A stretch of DNA of 64,000 nucleotides. It comes from Flaveria trinervia. Lineage: Eukaryota; Streptophyta; Magnoliopsida; Asterales; Asteraceae. The notes under the pieces are model-generated. The model ran no database searches, was not told where the DNA came from, and saw nothing but the letters and a program-made list of their open reading frames with translations. Positions 1 through 10,266 of this stretch are shown one piece after another; position 1 is the first letter of the stretch, and every line of letters starts with the position of its first letter. The DNA lies in contig CM046447.1 in assembly GCA_025506515.1 (NCBI GenBank), positions 90,057,498-90,121,497 on the forward strand, written 5' to 3'. Position numbers and translations under genes: made by a program.

Positions 1-79
1 TTATGAATAATGGAATGACGTTTTGGATTTTGATTACCGTGATAGTGACACGTCAGCCTTTTCGGGTTGGGGTGTTACA
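1..79 (+). repeat. End of 5' LTR of chromovirus copy 1
   Basis: This is an exact match to the last 79 bases of the 3' LTR at 7465-7543. It ends in GGTGTTACA, followed four bases later by the primer site. Identity over so short a stretch says little about age. Confidence 0.95.
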
Positions 80-83
80 GTTA

Positions 84-95
84 TGGTATCAGAGC
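84..95 (+). promoter_or_regulatory. Primer binding site, tRNA-iMet type
   Basis: TGGTATCAGAGC just inside the 5' LTR is the standard initiator-methionine tRNA primer site of plant LTR retrotransposons. Confidence 0.9.
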
Positions 96-234
96 CCAGG
101 CTCTTTCCTGTAGAAACTTAAAAATTTTAAAACTAAAAAAAAGTGAGGTGATGGGTGGACATGGGGTTTAGGTTCTAATCTTCCGCTTAATCTATACCTA
201 CCTGCTTATGCGTAAATCTTGGTTTTCAGTTATC

Positions 235-1481
235 ATGGCTCCAAATAGACGCACGAACGACCGAAATATTGGAATAACTCTTCATCTGATACTCCTCTGG
301 AAACTCTCGTTGCTAATGCCATAAACGCAGCTATTACCGGATTACTCCCTAATCTGATGACTCAAACCGCTCAAACAGGCGTTCAACAGATGCAACAAGC
401 GAATTTCGGTGGGAACAATACAGGACCACCACCTAGTGGAAACAACACAGCACCACCTCCTGGCGGAAATGCAACACCACCTGTGGCTGAGATTCATGTT
501 TGGCTTGAGCGCTTTATGAAACAAAGACCAAGATCTTTTAGTGATGTTGCTACATCGATGGATGCTCGGAACTGGATAGCCCATGTGGAAAAGATTTTCG
601 AGGTGCTAGGAGTTGGTGATGTATTTAAAACTAGGTTGGCTTCTTACAAACTAGAGGATGATGCTCTTGTTTGGTGGGAAGGGTTCAAACTTGCACATGG
701 TGGAGAGGGTTATGCTGCTACCCTTCCTTGGGCTGACTTCCGCACCATATTCTTCTGAAAGTATTTCTCTGAAGTGGAACGAAATGAGTACGCACGAGAA
801 TATGCATCTATTGAGCAACGAAATGATGAACCTTGGCAAGAATTTATGGCTAGATTTTGTAGGCTGGCTAGTTTTCTTGGAGAAGCTGCAGGTAGCCCAG
901 TGGTCCAAGCAGAAAAGTTGAAATGGGCAGTTCATGAGAGAACCCGAAGATGGATAGTGACCCAAAAGTTTAACAACATCAATGAAGTGGCCGATGCTGT
1001 GAAAACACTTGACATGGAGAACAAGAAGAGGTTGGCTAAAGCTGAGGAGAGTCGTAAGAGAAATCGTGAAGGGAACCAACCGCACCTTCTGGGCAATCTT
1101 CGAATGAGAATCATAATACAAAAGATCGGAAAGCCAATTCAACAAAAATAATAACCGCCAAGGAAATCAATGGAACAAAAACAGCAGAATTCTAAGCCTG
1201 CCGAAAACCAAGGTCAGGAGCAAGCCCCGGTGTGCACTACATGTGGGAAACGTCATTTTGGTGTCTGTCGTCGAGCTTCAGGAGCCTGTTTCAGATGTGG
1301 AAAGACTGGCCATTTACTGAAAGACTGTCCATACCCTGATAATAAAGGAAAGGCTAGAAGTAACGCTAAACAACCTACTAATGGAGGACGAGTGTTTGCC
1401 TTGAACGCAAAGGATGCTGCAAACACACCAGGTACGATTCTTGATATTTCTCACATATGTGAATCTGTCATATCTGAATAA
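235..1481 (+). pseudogene. gag: Gag of chromovirus copy 1, decayed
   Basis: Gag is the structural protein that packages the element's RNA in a cytoplasmic particle. The most likely start is the ATG at 235 (MAPNRRTND). A frameshift near 275-350 moves the frame, which then runs through 357-758. A TGA at 756-758 interrupts an otherwise collinear frame that continues through 774-1151. Near 1231-1330 there is a CCHC zinc knuckle (CFRCGKTGHLLKDC), preceded by a second Cys/His pair (CTTCGKRHFGVC). The frame ends at TAA 1479-1481, inside the intron-like segment 1432-1553. The Gln/Pro/Asn-rich N-terminal part and the Trp/Phe-rich central part are typical of plant chromovirus Gag. The TGA at 756 could come from CGA by cytosine deamination (inference). 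Confidence 0.88.
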
Positions 1482-1553
1482 TCTAAAATTCTTACAATTC
1501 AATTGTGTTTTCTATTTGTTTACTAAGTGTATCATGTATCACAAATTCTCTAG
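1432..1553 (+). other. Intron-like segment between Gag and protease
   Basis: This 122-bp AT-rich stretch begins GTACGATT after CCAG and ends TTCTCTAG before GTATTG. A TACTAAG branch-point-like motif lies at 1521-1527, about 27 bases before the 3' AG. The length leaves remainder two on division by three, and leaving the segment out joins the Gag frame (codon starts divisible by 3) to the protease frame exactly, in the place where related elements run straight from Gag linker to protease. Read through, the frame stops at TAA 1479-1481, so unspliced RNA would encode Gag only. The same AGGTA flanks both sides (1430-1434 and 1552-1556), so a small insertion with a 5-bp duplication is the main alternative. 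Confidence 0.6.
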
Positions 1554-1860
1554 GTATTGTTTCTGGTACTCTAATGTTAGGCACTCGTGAGGTTCAAGCC
1601 CTATTCGATACCGGAGCAACACATTCTGTAGTTTCACAATCTTTCGTTAAACATATAGCGGCGACTCCCACATTATTAGAAAATGCTCTGAATATTACGA
1701 CTCTTATGGGAAACTCTATCCCAATCTCTCACATGTATGAGGATTTTCCGATCCGGGTTGAATCGCTTATTCTTACAGCGGATCTGTTACCCATGCAAAT
1801 GGAAGATTTTGATATTATCTTAGGATGGACTGGTTAACTCGACATCACGTCACAATTGAG
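1554..1860 (+). pseudogene. pro: Retroviral-type aspartic protease of chromovirus copy 1
   Basis: The protease matures the Gag-Pol polyprotein. The active-site motif LFDTGATHS is clear at about 1600-1626, and the second conserved strand DIILG lies at about 1809-1823. The next residues of the family (MDWL) follow in another frame, because one base is missing near 1824, giving an early stop at 1835-1837. The catalytic Asp is kept. The frame starts directly at the 3' edge of the intron-like segment. Confidence 0.88.
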
Positions 1861-3370
1861 TGTCAGACTCGTCGCGTTCTGTTGGAGATCCCCATAATCC
1901 TAAACTCGTTTATCAGGGGACTAAACCTCGAAGAGCTCTTCAGATAATTTCAGCACTTAAGGCTCGCAAATCCCTACTGCACGGCTGTGCAGGATTCCTT
2001 GCTTCAGTAAAAATTGTATCTTCTGAGGAGCCTAATATTTCTGATTATCCGATTGTTTGTGACTTTCTGGATGTTTTTCCTAAAGAATTACCTGGACTTC
2101 CACCGGATCGCGAGGTGGAATTCACTATTGATCTTATTTCTGGTGCTGAGCCGATTTCCAAGGCACCATACCGTATGGCACCACTTGAACTCAAGGAACT
2201 AAGGAACAATTATAGGATTTATTAGATCTTGGATTTATTAGACCAAGTGTCTCGCCTTGGGGCGCACCGGTTCTGTTGTAAAGAAGAAAGATGGAACTAT
2301 GAGGCTTTGTATTGACTATCGAGAATTAAATAAGATCACTATTCGAAATCGTTACCCTCTACCTCGTATCGATGACTTATTTGATCAGTTTCAGGGTGCG
2401 AAATGTTTCTCTAAAATTGATTTGAGGTCCGGGTATCATCAGTTGAAGATTAAAGATTCTGACGTCCCGAAATCAGCTTTTCGTACGCGATATGGTCACT
2501 ATGATTCTTAGTTATGCCGTTTGGGTTAACTAATGCCCCGGCTGTTTTCATGGACCTAATGAACCAAGTGTTCCGTGATTATTTGGATAAGTTTGTCATC
2601 GTTTTTATTGATGACATTCTGATATATTCTAAGAGTAAATCTTCGTATCGTGCTTGAAACTTTGCGTAAAAAAGAATTTATTTATAAGTTTTCAAAATTT
2701 GAATTCTGGTTAAGTCAAGTAGCCTTTCTGGGTCATGTGGTTTCTGCAGATGGTATTATGATGGACCCAGCGAAGATAGAGGCAATCGCTAAATGGCCAA
2801 GACCTACTTCAGCCACAGAAGTCCGGAGTTTTCTAGGTCTTGCTGGTTACCATCGTAGATTTGTCGAAGGTTTCTCTGTTATTGCCCTACCCCTTACGCA
2901 ACTGCTAAGGAAAGGGGTTAAATACTCTTGGAATGATGAGCGAGAGAAAAGTTTCAAAGAGCTTAAGAAGAGATTGGTGTCTGCCCCGATTCTTACACTT
3001 CCATCGGGTACGGGTGGATACCAGATTTATAGTGATGCCTCAAAGAAAGGGCTTGGATGTGTGTTGATGCAACATGGAAAGGTCATTGCTTATGCCTCAC
3101 GACAGTTGAAACCTTATGAGGTTAATTATCCTACGCATGACCTTGAGCTTGCTGCTGTGATTTTCGCGTTAAAGATCTGGAGGCACTATCTTTATGGGGA
3201 GACTTGTGATATCTTCACCGATCATAAGAGTTTGAAGTATATTTTCACGCAGAAGGAATTAAACATGAGACAAAGGAGATGGTTAGAGCTGTTGAAAAGA
3301 TTATGATGCCAACATTCAGTATCATCTAGGGAAGGCTAATGTAGTAGCTGATGCTCTTAGTCGAAAGAGT
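1861..3370 (+). pseudogene. pol: Reverse transcriptase and RNase H of chromovirus copy 1
   Basis: This region would copy the element's RNA into DNA. A connecting segment (1861-2040) leads to the RT start (YPIVCDFLDVFP). The fingers and palm motifs VKKKDGTMRLCIDYRELN (about 2275-2330), the catalytic FIDDILIYS (about 2607-2633, the YxDD-box equivalent) and FLGHVVSADG (about 2725) are visible. RNase H follows with YSDASKKGLGCVL (about 3029), THDLELAAV (about 3136) and TDHKSLKY (about 3220), then the ADALSR motif at about 3349. Frameshifts near 2215, 2270, 2505, 2640 and 3300 split it. The longest intact stretch is 2650-3306. Catalytic acidic residues are still present where they can be seen. Confidence 0.93.
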
Positions 3371-3399
3371 TCCGGGATGGTAGCCTCACTCCAGTTACA

Positions 3400-4900
3400 G
3401 CCTCAGATAATTACTGACCTTGAAAGACTGGGTATTGGCTTGCAAATTGGTAAGGGTGACACATATCTGGCCGACTTCAAATTGAGCCAGATCTGGTATC
3501 TCGGATCAAAGAAGCACAGAAAGACGATGGTGAACTTTGGGCAATTGTGCAAAAATTGGATAATGGAAAACAGTCAGAATTCAGAACGGATGAGCGTGGA
3601 GTAATTTGGTATGACAAACGTTGTGTGTGCCTAATGATTCTTCTCTTCGAGAATCGTATTAGCTGAGGCACATAGTTCTCCATTTTCTATACATCCTGGA
3701 TCTACTAAGATGTATCGTGATCTTCGTCAGAACTTCTGGTGGAATGGTATGAAAGAGGACATGGCTAGATTTTTCAGCAGGTGTCTTACTTGTCAGCAGG
3801 TCAAATTGAGCATCAGAGAGCTAGTGGGTTGCTTCAGCCACTACCTATTCCTGTATGGAAATGGGATGATATTTCCATGGATTTTGTGACAGGGTTACCA
3901 AGAACATTCAAGAAAAATGACGCGATATGGGTTGTGGTCGCAGATTGTCAAAGTCGGCTCATTTTCTTCCAATTCAACAGGAGTCTCTGTTAGTAAGCTA
4001 TCTGAAGTGTTTACGCAAGAGATTATCAGACTTCATGGAACCCCGATCTCTATTGTGTCAGATCGAGATCCGAGGTTCACTTCTCGCTTTTGGAAGAGTT
4101 TGCAAGCCGCATGGGTACTAAATTGAGGTTTAGCACAGCGTTTCATCCTCAGACAGATGGCCAGTCAGAAGGTACTATTCAGACACTCGAGGACATGCTT
4201 CGAGCATGTGCCTTAGAATGGACCGGGAACTGGGATGAGTATCTATGTTTAGTCGAGTTTGCCTACAATAATAGTTGGCAAACTAGTATCGGCATGGCAC
4301 CTTTCGAATTATTATATGGTCGTAAATGCAGAGCTCCCATTTGTTGGGAAGAGGTCGGTGAAAGAATCATTGAAGGACCCGAGTTAGTCCAAATTACGAA
4401 TGAGAAAGTTACTATTGCTAGAGAAAAGTTAAGGAAGCTCAAAGCAGGCAGAAAAGTTATGTAGATCGACACCGACGACTTTTGGAGTTTAAGATTGGTG
4501 ATAAAGTATTTCTACGAGTTTCACCTTGTAGAGGCATACGTCGCTTTGGCATCAAAGGGAAGCTCAGTCCAAGATTCATCAGGCCATTTGAGATCTTGAA
4601 AAGAGTTGGTGAAGTGTCTTATCGTTTGGCATTACCACACTCAACTGGCACATGTACATGATGTCTTTCATGTATCTCTTTTAAGGGGATACAATTATCA
4701 TCCACTTCACATTATGAATTATCCGCTTCATCTGATTCGTGAAGACTTATCATTCGACGAAGAGCCGGAGCTATTCTTGATGATCGGCAAGAACGCATCA
4801 TGCGTAAGAAAATTATCCCTTTCGTTAAAATATTATGGAAGACCACTCAGAACGTGAAGCTACATGGGAAATGGAAGATGCAATCCATTCTCATACCCAC
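3400..4900 (+). pseudogene. int: Integrase and chromodomain-like tail of chromovirus copy 1
   Basis: The integrase inserts the cDNA into chromosomes. The zinc-binding N-terminal part (3600-3800) is badly broken. The core is recognised by WDDISMDFVTGLP (first catalytic Asp, about 3867), IVSDRDPRFTS (second Asp, about 4050) and HPQTDGQSEGTIQTLE (catalytic Glu region, about 4144-4190). A GPF/Y-like module (LSPRFIRPFEIL) follows at about 4563. The C-terminal part at 4650-4890 has FHVSLLR and EATWEMEDA-like residues, the pattern of the chromodomain tail in Tekay/Del-type chromoviruses. Several frame changes (near 3990, 4125, 4464 and 4650) and many stops make it non-functional. Confidence 0.9.
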
Positions 4901-5152
4901 AGTATTTTTTACATCTTAGTATTTTGTTTCAATTTATTTTCATTCGATATGGATCGGCTTTAAGCATGAATTTAGTAATGCGGCTCTAATTATCAAGCTA
5001 CTACTTGCATGTCTTAGCTTATTAGATCAAATCTGTATTTGCATCTAAATGTTTGTCAGTATTCCATTTACTCGTAAAATTTAATCACTCCGTATGGATT
5101 ATGTAATCAACTTCTTTCGACCCGTATCTAGTAATTTCGTGGACGAAATTAT

Positions 5153-5164
5153 TTCAAGGGGGAA
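5153..5164 (+). promoter_or_regulatory. Polypurine tract of chromovirus copy 1
   Basis: TTCAAGGGGGAA lies right before the 3' LTR, where the plus-strand primer belongs. It follows the usual motif of this clade, TTTCGTGGACGAAAT or similar (5137-5152). Confidence 0.7.
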
Positions 5165-5169
5165 TGAAT

Positions 5170-7543
5170 TATAATACCTAACTAAAATAATAATATAAAA
5201 TGATAATATGAATAATAATAGTTATTATTATAATAATGGTTAAAAAATTATTAAAAGAATTCATTAATTATTGAATGAAAATAAGGTGGGGAAATCATGT
5301 GTTCGTCCCCACCCCCCCTTTTCTTATGAACCAAAACTCAATTGCAAGTTTGAGCTACCTCCTAATCCACTCGACGTTTTGAAATTCGTTAGCCCTGTTA
5401 ACAAACTTGTGAGAGTTTTGGGATGATGAGGATCGTGGTTTCAACCCCCGTTCAATCAATCGCGTTATAAATCCCGTAGCCATCGCAGCCACACCACTTC
5501 TCAGAGGGAGATTTACTGCCATTCGTATGAGTGCCAACGACCATCGTGAACTACCTTGGCAACACAACGTTTCTTTTAAATTTGTCCCGCAAGCCGTGCG
5601 ACTCATCTCAATCGTCTGATTTAAATTGTTGATCCGTGCCTCAGGTATCATCACGCCTATGATTTCTGTGGTGATTCATCTTGTGTAAAAGCTTAATATG
5701 TATGTTGTTAAGTCAGTATGACAACTTGTGCAGCCTCGTAAGCGTTCGTCTTCTGCTACGTTGTTGCCTTGTTTCCGGATTAGTTCGGTTCTGCTCATTG
5801 GGTAACGTTCCACCGTTTGCCATAATATATATTTCATGAATCAGTGTTCTAGAATTCGATTAATTCCGGCGATGAAGGCTTACTTAATTTGAAGTTTAAC
5901 ATTGGATTAAGGCTAACAAATAAAAAGGATTAAGATGCTTAACTTTGTGCCTAATCCATCATGAGGTTGTCTCTGCTCTTGATCTTGGGTTTTATTAAAT
6001 AAACTATCAAAGCCAAATAATAGATAATGTAAGTTTAAGACGGATGTAAGTCTATTAAAGTAGATGTTAGTATTAGTTTACCAATGTTTAGACTTTCATG
6101 TGTGTATATTGATACAAAGGTTAATCGGCTTAATCGGTTTATTAAGGAGAGTAGCATGAAAGAATTTCAAAACTTAATTTTAGTACACAATATAGAAATA
6201 CAGCTGAGTCAATAACCAGAAGAATAAGATAAGCACATAATATATGAATGATATATATATAACTATCATTTAGTATATGATCTTTTGAATATGCAACCCA
6301 TGATGCCACTGTAGCCATGTTTTACATACATATTTATTACCAATAGTATCCAGAACCAAGTCCTTATATTAGATTGGAGGTATCATGCATTACAATATGT
6401 AAAGGAAGCTTAGTACATTAACTATAATTAACCCGGTTAATAAATCAAAGATTTAATTATGTACTAATCTTTCATAATCACAAAATTTTATAATTTTGTT
6501 CCGGTAGTTTACAACATGGATGTACTATGTTTGTATAGATCCTTTAAACATGGAATAATACGCAAACAGACTAAGACAATAATCATGTCACTAAGTAAGA
6601 ATATAAAAAGGTTCCATCGCCGGAAAGAGTTGTAATTCAACGAATGACATCGAGTTTAGTATAATGAATCGTGTTCAGGTTATAATTGAACTCTAGGTTC
6701 TAGCTCGAGTTGAGGAAGACCTGCATCTGTTTGTTTTGCTTAACCAATATAAGGTACGGATTCCTGATTCTTGTCTCAAATTTGATTCATGTTCGTCTCT
6801 AGTTTGATTCCTGTCATACGTAGCTTGTTTGTTATCGATCTGTTATAAATATCTAGACTACTTTATATTTCTGAAATTTGTTACCCGAGCTCTCCTTATC
6901 TTGGGGGTGACCAAGACGCGTTATTGCGGCATCAATAACGTGGCACCAACCGTGGCGGTGAGCTGAGATCACGGCGTCTCTAAAGAGGACTCTGAAATTA
7001 TATTGGCCGTCTTGTTTATATAGTATTTCCTCAGAGGCGTATGGATCGATCCTAGGTTAGTTCTGTATTTCCTGATGGATGGCTGCACACCACTCTATTT
7101 AGGACTTTGGGGAATGGCCTGTATGTCTGCCCATACTCCATTTCACATTGGTTCACGGGCTAGCTACCTGTGTTCCCTCTGTTCAGTTATATATATGATT
7201 ATTAGCTCGGGTTATGTTCTGTTCGATATTATGTTATCCTCTGTCATCATTATATCTGTTTATGTTTGTTATCTGTTATTCCGTTCACTGAGCGTTATGC
7301 TCAGGCGTGCTTTTGTTTTCATGCACGTCAGGTCAGCAGGGTCATCCGGGAGGGGAGTGAAGAGTGGAATTCTGCATAAAGAAGAGTTTATTTAATTTGA
7401 TGTAATGACTTTTCTGTTGGATTTTAGACTGATGTTTTCTTTCTGGTTATTAAATTTTTAATCGTTATGAATAATGGAATGACGTTTTGGATTTTGATTA
7501 CCGTGATAGTGACACGTCAGCCTTTTCGGGTTGGGGTGTTACA
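5170..7543 (+). repeat. 3' LTR of chromovirus copy 1 (about 2.4 kb)
   Basis: The right edge is fixed by the match to 1-79 and ends GGTGTTACA. The left edge is set just after the polypurine tract. The inverted partner of the right end would be TGTAACACC, and TATAATACC at 5170 is the closest match, suggesting that the first G became A; TGAATTATAA at 5165 is an alternative start. No convincing host gene lies inside, and open frames on the minus strand here are chance. The LTR would carry promoter and polyadenylation signals, but I could not place them with confidence. Confidence 0.85.
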
Positions 7544-8474
7544 CACTTATTCATTGATCTTTTGGATCTATGATTGAGATTATTTAATGGTATTTTAGTA
7601 TTAAATAAAAAAATATTATGGTTTAAATATGCATTAATGGAAAATTAGGAACAATACAAAATCATTAACTTGGTAACTATCAAGTATAATTAATAAAATT
7701 TCTAAATTTACTCTCATCCTTCATTTTTCTCTCACATATGTCTTATATTTAATAGAAATTTAAATAATCAAATGTATTATTTTCTTTAATTCGGATTGAT
7801 AAACTAGATCATCATGTTTCTTATAAAAATAAATAAACTAAAGAAAATGACTACTTATGCATTCGTAACATCGTGTTATGTATGCGTAACAATGTGTGTT
7901 ATGTATATGTAACATTGTGTGTTACGTGTATGTAATACTATCGTACATATGTGTATCACTGTTAACAAACCTGTATGAAAAACCAGCATGAGTTACATAT
8001 TTATATTTTAAACCAAATTTTTTTAAGCTAAAAACATTATTAAGAGTACATTTATGTAACAAAATATTGTAACAACGAAAACCATTAAAAAACCTAAAAT
8101 TGTGTATATGTGTGTGTGTGAATACAAGTCCAACTTACATATACATAACAAAAAGAAGTATATATATATGCATATAGTAAATTTATAAACATTAAATAAT
8201 AGAGTTACATATACGAAAACAACACAGAGGTATATATATGTAACAATAGAGTTACGTATATGTTACATAAATGTGGTTATGATAAAATTAAAATCGCCAC
8301 GTTCTTTGTGTTCGTATTTCTCATTAGGTTTAGGTGTTCATTTTGTTCGTCATGCTTACATATACGTATCCCACATGCTTTGAATCAACAATTGTCTTCT
8401 TCAATTCATCTTCATTTTACTCAGATACTCCTTTTCATCAATTCATAGTTATCTTCATCCTGTAAATATATATG
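7544..8474. other. AT-rich spacer between the two chromoviruses
   Basis: No gene seen. It holds short imperfect repeats rich in GTAAC and TATG. Confidence 0.6.
7864..7950 (+). repeat. Imperfect tandem repeat, about 23-bp unit, 3-4 copies
   Basis: Units of the form CGTAACAxxGTGTGTTATGTAT follow each other three to four times with point changes. Related GTTACATATA motifs recur at 8190-8270. Confidence 0.6.
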
Positions 8475-9097
8475 TAACTTGTAACACCCGGTTATTTATC
8501 TATTTTGAAGCCGACGAAAGAAGAAAAGAAGTAAAGTCCTAAGTCGAGGGACCAAACTCGCCAACGAAAGAAAGACGGGCGAGTGGAGGTATATAAAGGG
8601 AGAGGGCAGCCCTTACCCTCTCCCCATACCCATATTTTCAGCCATCAAAGAGGGGAAGAGAGAAGAGAGAAAAATGGAGAAAAGGTAGGTTCAGGTAGAT
8701 TCAAGCAGGCAAAATCGTCGTGTAGCAAGTCAAACCGAAGCTCTACTTCTCGGTGTGTTTTTGTGAGTTCTAAGACCCCACTTTTACTTGTTTTCAAATG
8801 ATTTTGGGGCTGGAAAGCATAGAAAACCTGTTTTTGTATGTATGTGTGTTTAACCCATTTGGGTGTGTTACATGTGATGCATTTAGAGTTCGTTTCTGGG
8901 CTTGTGTGTGCTTGAATGGTGTTGTGGTATGCATCCCTAAGGTTTAGGATGGTCGATTTAGGCTTAGAAGGGGCTTAGATGAGTTTGGAGGTCGAAAAGG
9001 GCAGTTTGCGTTCGGCTGGAACTGCATTCTGTATCAGCTAGGGCTAGACGACCGACTAGAGACCGAGTGGAGGCCATACGGCCAAATAGGGTGCGAT

Positions 9098-9245
9098 TGG
9101 GGTCCATTCGCACGATTGAGGGTCCATTCGCACGATTGAAGGTCCAGTTGCATAAGTGCTCATCCGCATTAGTCCATTCGCACGATTGGGTGTTCATTCG
9201 CATGAGTGTTCATCCGCATTGGTTCATTCGCATGATGTTCAGTCG
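9098..9245 (+). repeat. Short degenerate repeats in LTR (CCATTCGCACGATT type)
   Basis: Units such as GTCCATTCGCACGATTGAG recur about seven times with changes (CATTCGCATGA, CATCCGCATTAG). The same array is present at about 21085-21220 in the 3' LTR and at 14280-14475 in the solo LTR, so it is an inherited part of the LTR. Confidence 0.8.
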
Positions 9246-9693
9246 CATGGAGGCCATGCGACTGAAGGGGGTCCATACGCCCGAATAGGGTTGTTGCACT
9301 CGAAGGAAAGTGTAGTTTGACTTCTGACTTTCGGGGGAAAGTGCAGATGTAAGTTTTGACGTAAAGATTCCCGTAAGCATGTAAGATGACTGTTGTGGCC
9401 TTAGAGAGCATGTTGGGCATGATGATGATGACGTTGCATGTTTATGCATAATGTATGTTATGTATGTATGATGTTGCCCTGTATGATGTTGCCCTGTATG
9501 TTGTGATGACTGTGTATGTTATGTTCCTTGTTATGACGTATGTTTATCTTTCCTGTGGCTTTACGTGTCATGTTAATGAATGAATAAGTATTATGTAACG
9601 TAAAGTGAAAGATAATGAAAGAGGAACATGAAGTAAGAATACATGCATTATTGAATGATAATGAACGAAAGAAAGGCTTGCAAGCACATATAT

Positions 9694-9915
9694 GAGGTGA
9701 GCAACCCTATTGTTGCAAAAGACTCGGATAGCATGCAATCGTTAATATTGCCAATGAGGTGAGCAACCTGTTGTTGCAAGAGACTCGGATAGCAAGCAAT
9801 CTTGAGAATGCCCATGAGGTGAGCAACCTGTTGTTGCAAGAGACTCGGATAGCATGCAATCAATGAGATTGCCAATGAGGTGAGCGACCCTGATGTTTCA
9901 ATAGACTCAGGAGAA
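9694..9915 (+). repeat. 61-bp tandem repeat in 5' LTR, nearly four units
   Basis: Units beginning GAGGTGAGCAACC start at 9694, 9755, 9815 and 9877. Each contains GTTGTTGCAAGAGACTCGG or a variant, then ATAGCATGCAATC. The 3' LTR has three units (starts at 21645, 21708 and 21770). Confidence 0.88.
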
Positions 9916-10266
9916 CGAACGTATACAATGAACGAAAGTTTAAAAATGTAATAGAAGATAATAATTATTGACGGCTTTAAGGTATGCCTTAACTTCATTC
10001 CAATTGAGAATATTTTCATCTAGATGACATCACGCAAAGTATGACACTCTTCGATGGTACGACCTGCGTATCGGTGAAATGGACAGAACTTTGAATAGTC
10101 GAGACCAGGAGGCCAGGGGAGTGGTTTATCTCTGGGCAGAGAAAGGGTTTTATAGGGCAGAAGGTGGAGAAGGCTGGGCCGTAGCTACTATACTAGGATA
10201 AAAGTATGACCTCTTTGAGATCTGGGATAGATCTTTTCGATGATAACCATGGCCCACCCCGAAATG

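Larger units (their letters stand above)
1..7543 (+). mobile_element. Ty3/gypsy chromovirus (Tekay/Del-like), copy 1, 5' LTR cut by window edge
   Basis: Bases 1-79 are identical to 7465-7543, so the window opens inside the 5' LTR and the 3' LTR ends at 7543. Between them lie a tRNA-iMet primer site, a Gag zinc knuckle, protease, reverse transcriptase, RNase H, integrase and a chromodomain-like C-terminus, in the order protease-RT-RH-IN that defines Ty3/gypsy. The reading frame is broken many times by stops and one-base indels, so this copy cannot make its own proteins. The clade call rests on the chromodomain-like tail and on general resemblance, and is inferred. The target-site duplication cannot be checked because the left end is outside the window. 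Confidence 0.93.

Noticed and set aside
5355..5654. 99-codon minus-strand frame inside the 3' LTR of copy 1
   Set aside because: No family features, and it lies wholly within an LTR; taken as chance.
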